From contig NZ_JAJEWI010000008.1 in the NCBI RefSeq assembly GCF_020687785.1, forward strand, positions 124,001 through 188,000: 64,000 bases of DNA, read 5' to 3'. This DNA is from Sphingopyxis yananensis (lineage in GTDB: Bacteria; Pseudomonadota; Alphaproteobacteria; Sphingomonadales; Sphingomonadaceae). Shown piece by piece: positions 21,692-29,024 of this stretch (the first letter of the stretch is position 1; each line of letters begins with the position of its first letter). Position numbers and translations under genes: made by a program. The notes beneath the pieces are model-generated. The model ran no database searches and was not told the origin of the DNA. It saw only the letters and a list, made by a program, of their open reading frames with translations.

Positions 21692-24346
21692 ATGTCCACC
21701 AATTTGAAACAGGAAGTGATTGCCGCGCTGATGCGTGACTTTGCGTTCAAGCGCGAAGGGCAATGGCTTCGCAAGGGCAAGTGCCCCGATTGCGGCAAGA
21801 AAGAACTATATACGCATGCCGAAGACCCCAAGGTGATGAAATGCGGGCGTCTGGATCGGTGCGGCTATGAACATAGCATCCGCGCTTATTACCCCGAATT
21901 ATTTACCGATTGGTCCAAGCGTTACAAAGCCACACCGGTTGACCCCAACGCCGCCGCCGATGCCTTTTTGCAAATGGGACGCGGCCTGAATTTGGAAGGG
22001 ATGCGGGGATGCTATGCCCAAGAAACCTATAAGGACCAGCAAAGCGGCCTAACATCGGCCACCGTGCGCTTTCCCTTGCCGGGCGGCACATGGTGGGAAC
22101 GGATCATTGATCAGCCCGACCGCTTTGATCGCAAAGCACGTTTCCAATGGATCCCCGAAGATAGCGACCTGACCTATAAAGGTTACTGCTGGATCCCGCC
22201 GAAATTCAGCATGGCCGATCTGGCCGCTGCGCCGCGCATCCTGATTGCCGAGGGCATCTTCAATGCTTGGGCGCTGATGCAGGCCGGCCATGTGGCTGTG
22301 TCGGCCATGACGGTCAACAATTGGCCCAAAAACTTCCTGACAGAATTGCGGCGCCAATGCACCGACGCGGAATTGCCCCTGCCCGAACTGGTATTCGCTT
22401 TTGACGTGGGCAAGGCTGGCGTCGATTACAGCCGCAAATTCGTGGCGCGGGCGCTGCAAGCGGGCTGGCCCGCCACCGCCTGTCAGCCCAATTTGGACGA
22501 TGGGAAAGCGGCGGATTGGAATGATCTGCTGAATTCCGGCGACCTGACCGACGAGCATTTCGCAGAATATATGTGGAATGGCGAAGTCATCCTTGCCGAA
22601 AATGCGACCGAAAAAGCCTGCCTTCTCTATGATCGCAAACGCTGGTCCAGCTTTTCCCTGACCTTTGACAACCGCCTATGGTGGGCCAATTTCAACAGCG
22701 CGAAGATTGCAGAAATCAAGGCGCTGGAAGGGCTGAGCGACCGCGCCGCCGCCGCCCAAGCCGCCGACATCACCGAAATCGCCAATTGCACATTCCGCAC
22801 GCTGTACCGTGAACGCGACGATCTGATCGACGACACGGCCTATTATTTGCGCATTGATTTCCCCGGCAAAACACCAACCGCCAAGGGCCGATTTTCTGCC
22901 GCCCAACTGACAGCGGCACCGGAATTCAAAAAGCGCCTGTTCGCTTTTTCGGGTCAATTCACTGGCAGCACCGGCCAGCTGGACCGCATGATGCTGCATC
23001 AGGTGCGCAACCTGAAAACGGTCGAGCCCATCGATTTCACCGGATACAGCAAAAAGCACGGCGCGTGGATCCTTGGCGAAATCGCCGTGCGCCAAGGCCG
23101 CGTCGTCAAGATCAACAGCGAAGACTATTTTGATTTCGGCAAGGAAGCGGTGAAGCTGCGCAGCGCCGAACGCCTGCTGTCTATCGACTATGAACCCACC
23201 AAATATAAAGCGGATTGGGTCCAGCCATTGGCCGTGGCCTATGGCGTTCGCGGCCTGATCGCCCTGACCTTCTGGCAAATGAGCCTGTTCGCCGAACAGA
23301 TCCGCGATGCGCACAAAAGCATGGCCTTCCTGCAAGTGATCGGTGAGCCCGGATCTGGCAAATCAACCCTGATCGAATTTCTTTGGCGGCTATTTGGCCG
23401 TGAAGGATATGAAGGCTTCGATCCGACCAAGGCCACAAACGCCGCCATCGCCCGCAACTTGGGCAAAGTCGGTGGCTTGCCTGTCGTGCTGATCGAGGGC
23501 GACCGCGACGAAAACACCCCGCACAGCAAACGCTTTGAATGGGACGAACTGAAAACCGCTTATAATGGCCGCGCCGTGCGATCACGCGGCGTGAAGTCGG
23601 GCGGCATGGAAACCTATGATCCGCCATTTCGCGGGTCCGTGGTCATCGCGCAAAACTATGCGGTGAAGGCGTCGCCAGCCCTGCTCGAACGCTTGATGAG
23701 CATCACCATTAATAAAGAGAATTGGAGCCCTGCCACCAAGGCAGCGGCGGATCTGATCGAGCAATGGAAGACCGAAGATCTCAGCGGCTTCATCATCCAC
23801 ATCATCCGGCAGGAAGAATTGTGGATGAAGGTATTTCTGGAAGCGTTCAAACGCCACGAAAAGGAACTGCCCAAGACAAGCGGCGTCAACCATCAGCGTC
23901 TGGTCAAGAACCACGCCCAACTGGCCGCAGCATTGGACGCCATGTGCGCCTGCATCGACATGCCAGTCGGCACCGCCGAGGAGGGCCACGCCTTCATCGC
24001 CGACATGATGGCCGAGCGGCACAAGTCGATCAGCGCAGATCATCCCCATGTCGCCAAATTCTGGGAACTGGTGGACTGGTTCCGCCAGAATGAAATCGAC
24101 GGCCAATCGCACAAGCTGAACCTGTCCAAGAAGGAAAGCGAAATCGCGATCAGCCTGCCGATGTTTGAAGAACGGTGTCGCGCACGCGGCGTCATCGGCC
24201 CCCCAATCGAAGATCTGAAAAATCTGCTGCGCTCGTCAAAGAGCCGCCGCTTCATCGCGGCCAAGACGATGCGCACCAACCACGAGGGCCGCGTCATGCA
24301 CTGCTGGATCTTCGACAACCCCAAAACCGAACAAATCGAGGATTAA
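21692..24346 (+). CDS. TOPRIM primase with SF3-like helicase domain
   Basis: An 884-residue replication protein. A zinc-binding domain (CPDCGKKELYTH...KCGRLDRCGY, residues 26-55) is followed by a TOPRIM domain: ILIAEGIFNAWALMQAG gives the Glu, and VFAFDVGKAGVDYS the DxG/DxG-type acidic loop. A helicase domain near residues 545-680 has Walker A GEPGSGKST and Walker B VVLIEGD. It would prime and unwind for theta-type replication. P2 uses a rolling-circle nickase (gpA) instead, and none is seen here. ATG 21692 is preferred over 21674 because it begins the conserved helix. It has no SD as strong as its neighbours. Confidence 0.88.
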   Translation: MSTNLKQEVIAALMRDFAFKREGQWLRKGKCPDCGKKELYTHAEDPKVMKCGRLDRCGYEHSIRAYYPELFTDWSKRYKATPVDPNAAADAFLQMGRGLNLEGMRGCYAQETYKDQQSGLTSATVRFPLPGGTWWERIIDQPDRFDRKARFQWIPEDSDLTYKGYCWIPPKFSMADLAAAPRILIAEGIFNAWALMQAGHVAVSAMTVNNWPKNFLTELRRQCTDAELPLPELVFAFDVGKAGVDYSRKFVARALQAGWPATACQPNLDDGKAADWNDLLNSGDLTDEHFAEYMWNGEVILAENATEKACLLYDRKRWSSFSLTFDNRLWWANFNSAKIAEIKALEGLSDRAAAAQAADITEIANCTFRTLYRERDDLIDDTAYYLRIDFPGKTPTAKGRFSAAQLTAAPEFKKRLFAFSGQFTGSTGQLDRMMLHQVRNLKTVEPIDFTGYSKKHGAWILGEIAVRQGRVVKINSEDYFDFGKEAVKLRSAERLLSIDYEPTKYKADWVQPLAVAYGVRGLIALTFWQMSLFAEQIRDAHKSMAFLQVIGEPGSGKSTLIEFLWRLFGREGYEGFDPTKATNAAIARNLGKVGGLPVVLIEGDRDENTPHSKRFEWDELKTAYNGRAVRSRGVKSGGMETYDPPFRGSVVIAQNYAVKASPALLERLMSITINKENWSPATKAAADLIEQWKTEDLSGFIIHIIRQEELWMKVFLEAFKRHEKELPKTSGVNHQRLVKNHAQLAAALDAMCACIDMPVGTAEEGHAFIADMMAERHKSISADHPHVAKFWELVDWFRQNEIDGQSHKLNLSKKESEIAISLPMFEERCRARGVIGPPIEDLKNLLRSSKSRRFIAAKTMRTNHEGRVMHCWIFDNPKTEQIED

Positions 24347-24349
24347 CCC

Positions 24350-24751
24350 ATGGGCATCACACGCCACCGCTGCGACAAATGCGACGCCAACGCCTTTGCC
24401 AATGACACCCCCCTGCCCGAAGGCTGGGTTCATCATCGCAGCACCCGAAACGGCGCGCAGCTGACCGTCTGCCAGTCCTGCGACGAAGCCGACAGCACCA
24501 ATCGCAGCGATGAAGATGCCAGCGCCAGCGATGACCGATTGCGCCTATTCATTGAACGGATCGAGCGGATTGAGGAAGAAATCAAAGGCGCGAATGATGA
24601 CCGCCGCGATGTTTATGCCGAACTGAAAAGTCACGGCTACGACCCCAAGATCGTCAAAATGATCGTCAAAGATCGGTCCATGTCGCCGCACGACCGCAAG
24701 GAACGCGACGCCATCCTAGAAACCTATCGTTGCGCGCTCGGCGAAGCCTGA
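24350..24751 (+). CDS. Zinc ribbon fused to GapR-like (DUF2312) domain
   Basis: A 133-residue protein. Residues 1-45 hold CDKC and CQSC, a two-knuckle zinc ribbon. Residues 61-133 (DRLRLFIERIERIEEEIKGANDDRRDVYAELKSHGYD, then KIVKMIVK, ending ILETYRCALG) are a GapR/DUF2312 domain. Alphaproteobacterial GapR binds overtwisted DNA ahead of replication forks. Host GapR is normally about 90 residues with no zinc ribbon. Placed 3 bp after the primase-helicase, it probably assists phage replication. The fusion is unusual in my experience. The zinc ribbon half could be a protein-binding adaptor. Confidence 0.85.
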   Translation: MGITRHRCDKCDANAFANDTPLPEGWVHHRSTRNGAQLTVCQSCDEADSTNRSDEDASASDDRLRLFIERIERIEEEIKGANDDRRDVYAELKSHGYDPKIVKMIVKDRSMSPHDRKERDAILETYRCALGEA

Positions 24752-24810
24752 CCGCCCACCAATCCACACAGGGAGAGGCGGGCCAGCCGAACAAGCGCCG
24801 CCAGCACATC

Positions 24811-24987
24811 ATGAAAAAACTGCTGAAACATCTACTGCCTGACAATCATTCAACGCGGATCGTCATGGACGTTCTGAACCGCACCGACCTGATCGAATTC
24901 ACCAAGGGCTTGCTCGTCACCGCCTTGGGTCTGTTCGTTCTGCCCATGCTTTTCCTGATGTGGGAAGTCAGGGACGTGATCGCATGA
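24811..24987 (+). CDS. Small membrane protein, 58 aa
   Basis: ATG at 24811 reads MKKLLKHLLPDNHSTRIVMDV, then one hydrophobic segment (LLVTALGLFVLPMLFLMW). The gene is preceded by GGGAGAGGCGGG about 35 bp upstream, but no close ribosome site is obvious. Its stop overlaps the next start (ATGA). I do not recognise it. It belongs to a series of four small overlapping ORFs between the GapR fusion and the excisionase. Confidence 0.5.
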   Translation: MKKLLKHLLPDNHSTRIVMDVLNRTDLIEFTKGLLVTALGLFVLPMLFLMWEVRDVIA

Positions 24988-25142
24988 GCGCCCACGGCAT
25001 CACTCGCCGCGCCTATTGCGATTGCATAGAGTGCGTCCGCCTCGAAAACCGCCACCGCCTAAAAATCGCGGGTTGGATGCTGCTCGTCGGCCCCATCGCC
25101 ACCAGTGCCATCGTCTACAATCTCGGAAAGCTGTGCCTGTGA
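24984..25142 (+). CDS. Small membrane protein with Cys pair, 52 aa
   Basis: It starts at an ATG overlapping the previous stop. MSAHGITRRAYCDCIECVRL has three closely spaced Cys, then a TM segment (GWMLLVGPIATSAIVYNLG). The stop overlaps the GTG of the next ORF. Unknown family. A metal-binding N-terminus anchored to the membrane is possible, but this is inference. Confidence 0.5.
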   Translation: MSAHGITRRAYCDCIECVRLENRHRLKIAGWMLLVGPIATSAIVYNLGKLCL

Positions 25143-25309
25143 CGTGGCAACGAAACGAAGGCTACCGCCCCCGCACTGGTGCCAGCCCGCTACGCGTCCG
25201 GTTCCGCTGCGGCTGGATCAGCAAAAATCTTTACCCCGCCGCCAAGTGGACGCGCTGGCATTTCAAAGCCTGCCCTTTCGACATCACCCATTTCAAGATC
25301 GAGGATTAA
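25139..25309 (+). CDS. Small basic protein, 56 aa, GTG start
   Basis: GTG at 25139 overlaps the previous TGA (GTGA). The product is basic and aromatic-rich (WQRNEGYRPRTG, KNLYPAAKWTRWHFKACPF), with many Arg/Trp/Phe residues. Unknown family. The coupled start and end (5 bp before the next ATG) are the main support. Confidence 0.45.
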   Translation: MTWQRNEGYRPRTGASPLRVRFRCGWISKNLYPAAKWTRWHFKACPFDITHFKIED

Positions 25310-25314
25310 ACCCG

Positions 25315-25572
25315 ATGCAACAACTAATCGACCGATTGGCCAGCGGCGAACGCGGGCTGGCAATCGAAACCGAAATCGAAATCGCCCTATTCCAGCCTTG
25401 CGAAGTCTATGCCTCAGTGACCGCCAACGCTGCCGCCACCAAGCTACGCTACGTCCGCACCGATGGCCGCATCGATGTTTGCTGGCCGCAAGACTGGTCC
25501 AAAGACCCCGCCGAAACCATCACCCTGATGGACGCATTACTATCGGCACAAAAACAGCCGGAGGCTGCATGA
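25315..25572 (+). CDS. Small unknown early protein, 85 aa
   Basis: ATG at 25315 gives MQQLIDRLASGERGLAIETEIEIALF, then a region with DGRIDVCWPQDWSKDPAETITLMDALL. The WPQDWSxDPAxTI... segment recurs in small hypothetical proteins of phages of alphaproteobacteria, to my recollection, but I cannot name a function. An additional 17-codon ORF (25569-25622) bridges it to the excisionase by ATGA overlaps at both ends. Confidence 0.55.
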   Translation: MQQLIDRLASGERGLAIETEIEIALFQPCEVYASVTANAAATKLRYVRTDGRIDVCWPQDWSKDPAETITLMDALLSAQKQPEAA

Positions 25573-25618
25573 ACCTAACATCTGTAATGGTCGAAAATGC
25601 GTTGAGGGAGGCTAGCCC

Positions 25619-25906
25619 ATGAGCGGGCCAAAAAAGCTGCTATCTGAAATCGAAGCTTCGGCAATATTGAATATAAGTGTTCGCTCGATCCGAAAGCTTC
25701 GTCAGTCCGGTGAGCTGTCCTATATTCGCATTGGTGGCTCAATCCGCTATCACAGCATGGATCTGGATAATTTCATCGACGAAAGACGGATGCGATGCGC
25801 CTCTATAAACGTGAAAAATCACCGTTTTGGTGGGTCGATGTCACCGTCAAAGGTCAACGATATCGAGGAAGCACGCAAGAAACGAGCAAACGAGCCGCAA
25901 AGATAG
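25619..25906 (+). CDS. AlpA/Xis-like excisionase
   Basis: A 95-residue protein with a winged-helix MerR-like DNA-binding domain: LSEIEASAILNISVRSIRKLRQSGELSYIRIGGSIRYHSMDLDNFIDERR. This is the HTH_17 pattern (A-x-x-L-x-V-S-x-x-x-x-x-x-x-x-x-G-x-L-x-x-x-x-I-G-x-x-x-R) of excisionases. It likely bends DNA at the attachment site and directs the integrase to excision. It overlaps the integrase by 112 bp, so its C-terminal tail after MRCASIN is encoded within the integrase start in a different frame. The basic tail itself may be non-essential. Confidence 0.85.
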   Translation: MSGPKKLLSEIEASAILNISVRSIRKLRQSGELSYIRIGGSIRYHSMDLDNFIDERRMRCASINVKNHRFGGSMSPSKVNDIEEARKKRANEPQR

Positions 25907-26913
25907 CGGTTGATCGCATTGTTGACCGGCTCGAACAGCAACTGAAAAGACGCGATGAGACTTGGACGGTTAGCCAAGCCATCGCGCGCTGGTGGGAAGA
26001 CCATGCTAAAGACCTAAACAGCGCCAATTCCATCTGGTCGAATATCGAAAATATCGACCGATGCCTTGATTGTTCAATCCCTGTCGATGCTCTGACGGCT
26101 GCTATGTTGATGGACTTTCGGGCCAAGCGCCGCAGCGAACCCGCCTATCGTGGCCGCAGCGGCAAAGTCCGCAAAGCATCCGTGGATGATCCCGCTTTGG
26201 CCACAAAGCTGGTGCAGCCGCCCAGCGTCAATCGCGACTTATCATATCTACAGGCCGCAATGCGTCACGTTAAGCTGATGCACGACCAGCCAGTCCCAGA
26301 TCTGCCTTGGTCCAAGATCAAATTCAAAGAGAGCGAGCCAAGGGTACGCTTCGCATCACAGGATGAAGTCAGCGCGCTGCAATCAAGCGAAGACCAAGGA
26401 CTGTCAGATATTATTCTTGCCGCTGTTTCAACCGGGCTGCGGCGCGGCAATATGAAATGGACGTGGAGCCAATTGGATCTGCGCGGTGCAACGGTCACCA
26501 TACCGCGCACGAAAGGCGGCGTGCCAATGATCATCAAGCTGTCGCCACAGGTGATAGCAATGCTGCAACGCCGCCGATCCGACAGCGCGAAGGAAAGCGG
26601 CAAAGTACCTCTGCCATCAGATCCCGTTTTCGATTGGACCAATTACCGCCGCCGCTGGGAACGCCTGCGCCGCGAACTGCAACTGGTCGATTTCCGATGG
26701 CATGATCTGCGCCACACCTTTGGCACATGGGCGCGGCAAGCTGGCGTCGATCTGCCAACGTTGAAAGAAGCTATGGCGCACAAGGATATCAAGACAACGC
26801 AACGCTATGCCCACGTCGAGCCCGACGAAATAAGCGGTGCATTTGATAAAGTGGGCGCAAAATTGGCACACTCAGCGGCACACCGAGAGCCCAATACTAA
26901 CGAAAACAGATAG
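25795..26913 (+). CDS. int: Tyrosine recombinase integrase
   Basis: A 372-residue phage integrase. The N-terminus has an arm-binding-like segment (KREKSPFWWVDVTVKGQRYRGSTQ) and a core-binding helical domain (about 50-165). The catalytic domain has Arg in STGLRRGNMKW, Lys in PRTKGGVP, H-x-x-R in HDLRHTFGTW, and Tyr in TTQRYAHV. All catalytic residues are intact, so integration and excision should be possible with the excisionase. It ends 18 bp before the interrupted tRNA-Arg. Confidence 0.93.
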   Translation: MRLYKREKSPFWWVDVTVKGQRYRGSTQETSKRAAKIAVDRIVDRLEQQLKRRDETWTVSQAIARWWEDHAKDLNSANSIWSNIENIDRCLDCSIPVDALTAAMLMDFRAKRRSEPAYRGRSGKVRKASVDDPALATKLVQPPSVNRDLSYLQAAMRHVKLMHDQPVPDLPWSKIKFKESEPRVRFASQDEVSALQSSEDQGLSDIILAAVSTGLRRGNMKWTWSQLDLRGATVTIPRTKGGVPMIIKLSPQVIAMLQRRRSDSAKESGKVPLPSDPVFDWTNYRRRWERLRRELQLVDFRWHDLRHTFGTWARQAGVDLPTLKEAMAHKDIKTTQRYAHVEPDEISGAFDKVGAKLAHSAAHREPNTNENR

Positions 26914-26931
26914 TTAGCTGCACATTTTTTT

Positions 26932-26972
26932 GATTAGGAATCCGACGCTCTATCCTGCTGAGCTATGGGTGC
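26932..26972 (-). tRNA. 5' half of tRNA-Arg(CCU), prophage attachment junction
   Basis: On the minus strand, from 26972, the sequence matches the acceptor 5' strand (GCACCCA), D-arm (GCTCAGCAGGATAGAGC) and anticodon arm up to TTCCTAA TC, with anticodon CCT. After the first two bases of the 3' anticodon stem (TC), it becomes AAAAAAATG and tRNA sequence ends. The variable, T-arm and acceptor 3' strand are missing here. This is the junction of prophage and chromosome (attR). The 3' half should be at the other prophage end. A typical tRNA-integrating phage restores the tRNA at the integrase side; this one does not. Confidence 0.85.
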
Positions 26973-27277
26973 GATCTGCGTAAACCGCAGAATTGTGGGC
27001 ATTTCGCTAAACGCGCCACCTGCCACCGTCAAGCCCTGAAAACGGAACAAATTGGGGAATTGCGTTCGATATGGCGCTGGGCCGAAGCTCAGCTTCTTCT
27101 CGGTCATTTCGCGGTAAATTTTTGCATCCGCTACGATCACTTTCAAAATTGTGCGATACCGAACTTACTGGGAAATAGCCAAGAACATATACGCCTTCGG
27201 ATTAGGGCATGGGATCAGTCGCCGCACCGGCGTGCAAAACGCAGCTTAGCAAGCACAACCGAGCCGCCCCTTAAGGG
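26973..27277. other. Gene-poor 305 bp beside the prophage junction
   Basis: No convincing gene. It is the natural upstream region of the minus-strand tRNA-Arg, so it should hold the tRNA promoter, but I see no confident -10/-35. A weak GCCCTTAAGGGC-like hairpin near 27263-27277 is next to the end of the DUF1178 gene. Confidence 0.6.
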
Positions 27278-27802
27278 CTAGTTCGCCACCTCTGGCGGAA
27301 CAATGGGGACCAGCAAAGGCATGGCGGCAATGCCGTCATCATGCAATTCTTGGATCTGATCTGGGCTGCTTTGGCCATGGATCATCTGGTCGGGAGCGCG
27401 GCCTTCGTGCATAGCGCGGGCGGCATCGGCAAAATCATTGCCGACCCAGCGCGATTGCGGCAGCATTTCCGCCTGTTTTGATGCGATTTCTGCAATCATA
27501 TGCCGCACCATTTCGGCGCTGACCGCCGGACCATCAGCCGCCATGGCGGGCGTGTTGGCGGCGGGAATATGCGACGTGTCAGTCTGCACTGCTGGCACAG
27601 ATGTGGGCCGCATGGCATCGGTCCGTTGGTTGGATTTTGCGCCAATGCGCGGGGCCATCACGGCCTTGCGAATTTGGTCATCGCCGCAAATCGGGCAATG
27701 GATCAATCCCCGCGCCTGTTGGTCGGCAAAGCTGTCACTGCTGGCAAACCATGCTTCAAAACGATGGCCACCCAGCGCACAAGATAAATCAAAGACAATC
27801 AA
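27278..27802 (-). CDS. DUF1178 family protein
   Basis: A 174-residue conserved alphaproteobacterial protein of unknown function (DUF1178). The signature is MIVFDLSCALGGHRFEAWFASSDSFADQQARGLIHCPICG: C/H-rich N-terminus with CPICG forming a zinc-ribbon-like knuckle. RKAVMAPRIG follows, then a long linker and the helical C-terminus (EMVRHMIAEIASKQAEMLPQSRWVGNDFADAARAMHEGRAP), which is the family's most conserved part. It is 3 bp upstream of the end of grxC-comF, a common operon in alphaproteobacteria. Confidence 0.88.
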   Translation of the reverse strand: MIVFDLSCALGGHRFEAWFASSDSFADQQARGLIHCPICGDDQIRKAVMAPRIGAKSNQRTDAMRPTSVPAVQTDTSHIPAANTPAMAADGPAVSAEMVRHMIAEIASKQAEMLPQSRWVGNDFADAARAMHEGRAPDQMIHGQSSPDQIQELHDDGIAAMPLLVPIVPPEVAN

Positions 27803-27805
27803 GGC

Positions 27806-28066
27806 TTACCCAATCCCCAACAACGGGTCCAAGCCGCCCCGCGCATCCAGCGCGGCCAGATCATCGCTGCCGCCAATATGCTGACCATCAATAAAGATTT
27901 GGGGAACCGTGCGGGCACCATGGGATCGATCGAGCATCACTTGAAATGCAGCGGGATCATTCGACAGTTCAAATTCTTCATAGGTCACGCCCTTGGAATC
28001 GAGCAAGGTCTTGGCCCGCGTGCAATATGGGCAAAAGAATTTGGTATAGATTTCAATCTTGGCCAT
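27806..28066 (-). CDS. grxC: Glutaredoxin 3
   Basis: An 86-residue dithiol glutaredoxin. The active site CPYC lies at residues 12-15 (KFFCPYCTRAKTLL). The cis-Pro motif (TVPQIFIDGQHIGGSDDL) and the C-terminal glutathione-binding GG are intact. It reduces disulfides and protein-glutathione mixed disulfides with glutathione. It lies between comF and DUF1178 in one minus-strand operon. Length and motifs are standard. Confidence 0.95.
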   Translation of the reverse strand: MAKIEIYTKFFCPYCTRAKTLLDSKGVTYEEFELSNDPAAFQVMLDRSHGARTVPQIFIDGQHIGGSDDLAALDARGGLDPLLGIG

Positions 28067-28078
28067 CGGGCGTTACCT

Positions 28079-28945
28079 TTACAGTCCTTCCGACCCCATA
28101 TCGGAATCCCAAGCGGCAAAGTCAAATATGTTGCTGGTCATAATCGCATCTGGCACCACGCGCGCCCATGTAATCGCTGATATTTTCGCCGCGCCGCCGC
28201 GCTGCAATATGCGCGCACAGGCTCGCAACGTCGCCCCGCTGGCATGGACATCGTCAATCAACACCACATGCCGCCCCCTTATGTGCCGCGCCCCATGGTC
28301 AGACAGGGAAAAAACACCTGTCACAATGGCTTGACGCTCCCGCTTGCGCTTGCCTTGCAGGCTGGGCGTCGCTTTATGGCGAACCAGCGCATGGGCATCC
28401 CATGACGCGCCACTGATGCGCGCCATATGCTGGGCAATCAGCGCCGATTGATTATAGCCCCGCCGCCACAAACGCCATCGATGCAGCGGCACGGGTATTA
28501 GCAGCAGGCTTGCCTCCGCTCCCACGTCCCCCGCAACATCACGCAATCGCCGCGCCATATATTGCGCCATCAACTGCGCATCCCCCACGCGCCGCCCATA
28601 TTTCAACCGCAACGCCAAGCGCCGCGCCACGGGGCCATAGGCCACCGCCGCTGGTGCGCCATGAAAGGCTGGCGGATCGGCCAGACACGCCCCGCACATC
28701 ACGCCATCCGCCCCGCTCATCATCTGCGCGCCTTGCACCAAGGGCATGGAACATCGACCACAGGCTGGCCCATCCAGAAAATCCAGCGCCTGCCAACAGC
28801 TCAGGCACAATTGCCGATCCCCGCCGACAATCACCCCGCAAGACGGACATCGCGGTGGCAAAGCCAAATCCGCCGCATAGCGCAGCCCCGCCCGCCCCCA
28901 TCGCACCGCGCCCATCAACCCGCCGCGTATCTGTGCATAGGCCAT
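28079..28945 (-). CDS. comF: ComF family phosphoribosyltransferase-like protein
   Basis: A 288-residue ComF-type protein. A zinc ribbon (CPSCGVIVGGDRQLCLSCW, then CGRCSMP and CGAC) precedes a PRTase domain with the HVVLIDDVHASGATLRAC phosphoribosyl-pyrophosphate loop. ComF proteins are linked to DNA uptake in competent bacteria. In alphaproteobacteria the role is not established. ATG 28945 is chosen because a GGGGGG site lies nine bases upstream. A longer frame runs into the divergent gene. It heads the comF-grxC-DUF1178 operon. Confidence 0.88.
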   Translation of the reverse strand: MAYAQIRGGLMGAVRWGRAGLRYAADLALPPRCPSCGVIVGGDRQLCLSCWQALDFLDGPACGRCSMPLVQGAQMMSGADGVMCGACLADPPAFHGAPAAVAYGPVARRLALRLKYGRRVGDAQLMAQYMARRLRDVAGDVGAEASLLLIPVPLHRWRLWRRGYNQSALIAQHMARISGASWDAHALVRHKATPSLQGKRKRERQAIVTGVFSLSDHGARHIRGRHVVLIDDVHASGATLRACARILQRGGAAKISAITWARVVPDAIMTSNIFDFAAWDSDMGSEGL

Positions 28946-29024
28946 GACGACCATCCCCCCAAAGACACCCCGAACCACCCCATAACACTTGTGCATCCCC
29001 GCCCAAAACGGCAAAAGCGCGGGC

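Larger units (their letters stand above)
1..26932. mobile_element. P2-like prophage (right 26.9 kb; left end outside window)
   Basis: The stretch holds P2-type genes in one continuous + strand series (terminase small subunit, L, X, lysis genes, R, S, J, I, H, V, W, FI, FII, E/E', T, U, D). After them come an immunity region, replication genes, excisionase and integrase, and then an interrupted tRNA-Arg. The portal, scaffold, capsid and terminase large genes (P2 Q, P, O, N) are not seen and should lie to the left. No structural gene in the window is visibly broken, so the element may be functional. It departs from P2 in three ways: the J-to-V block is displaced, replication uses a primase-helicase rather than the P2 gpA nicking enzyme, and the repressor is of the S24 (LexA-like) type. 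Confidence 0.95.

Noticed and set aside
26934-27146. 70-aa minus-strand ORF ending IAPIAQQDRASDS
   Set aside because: This ending is the typical translation of a tRNA 5' half; the ORF is an artefact over the interrupted tRNA-Arg.
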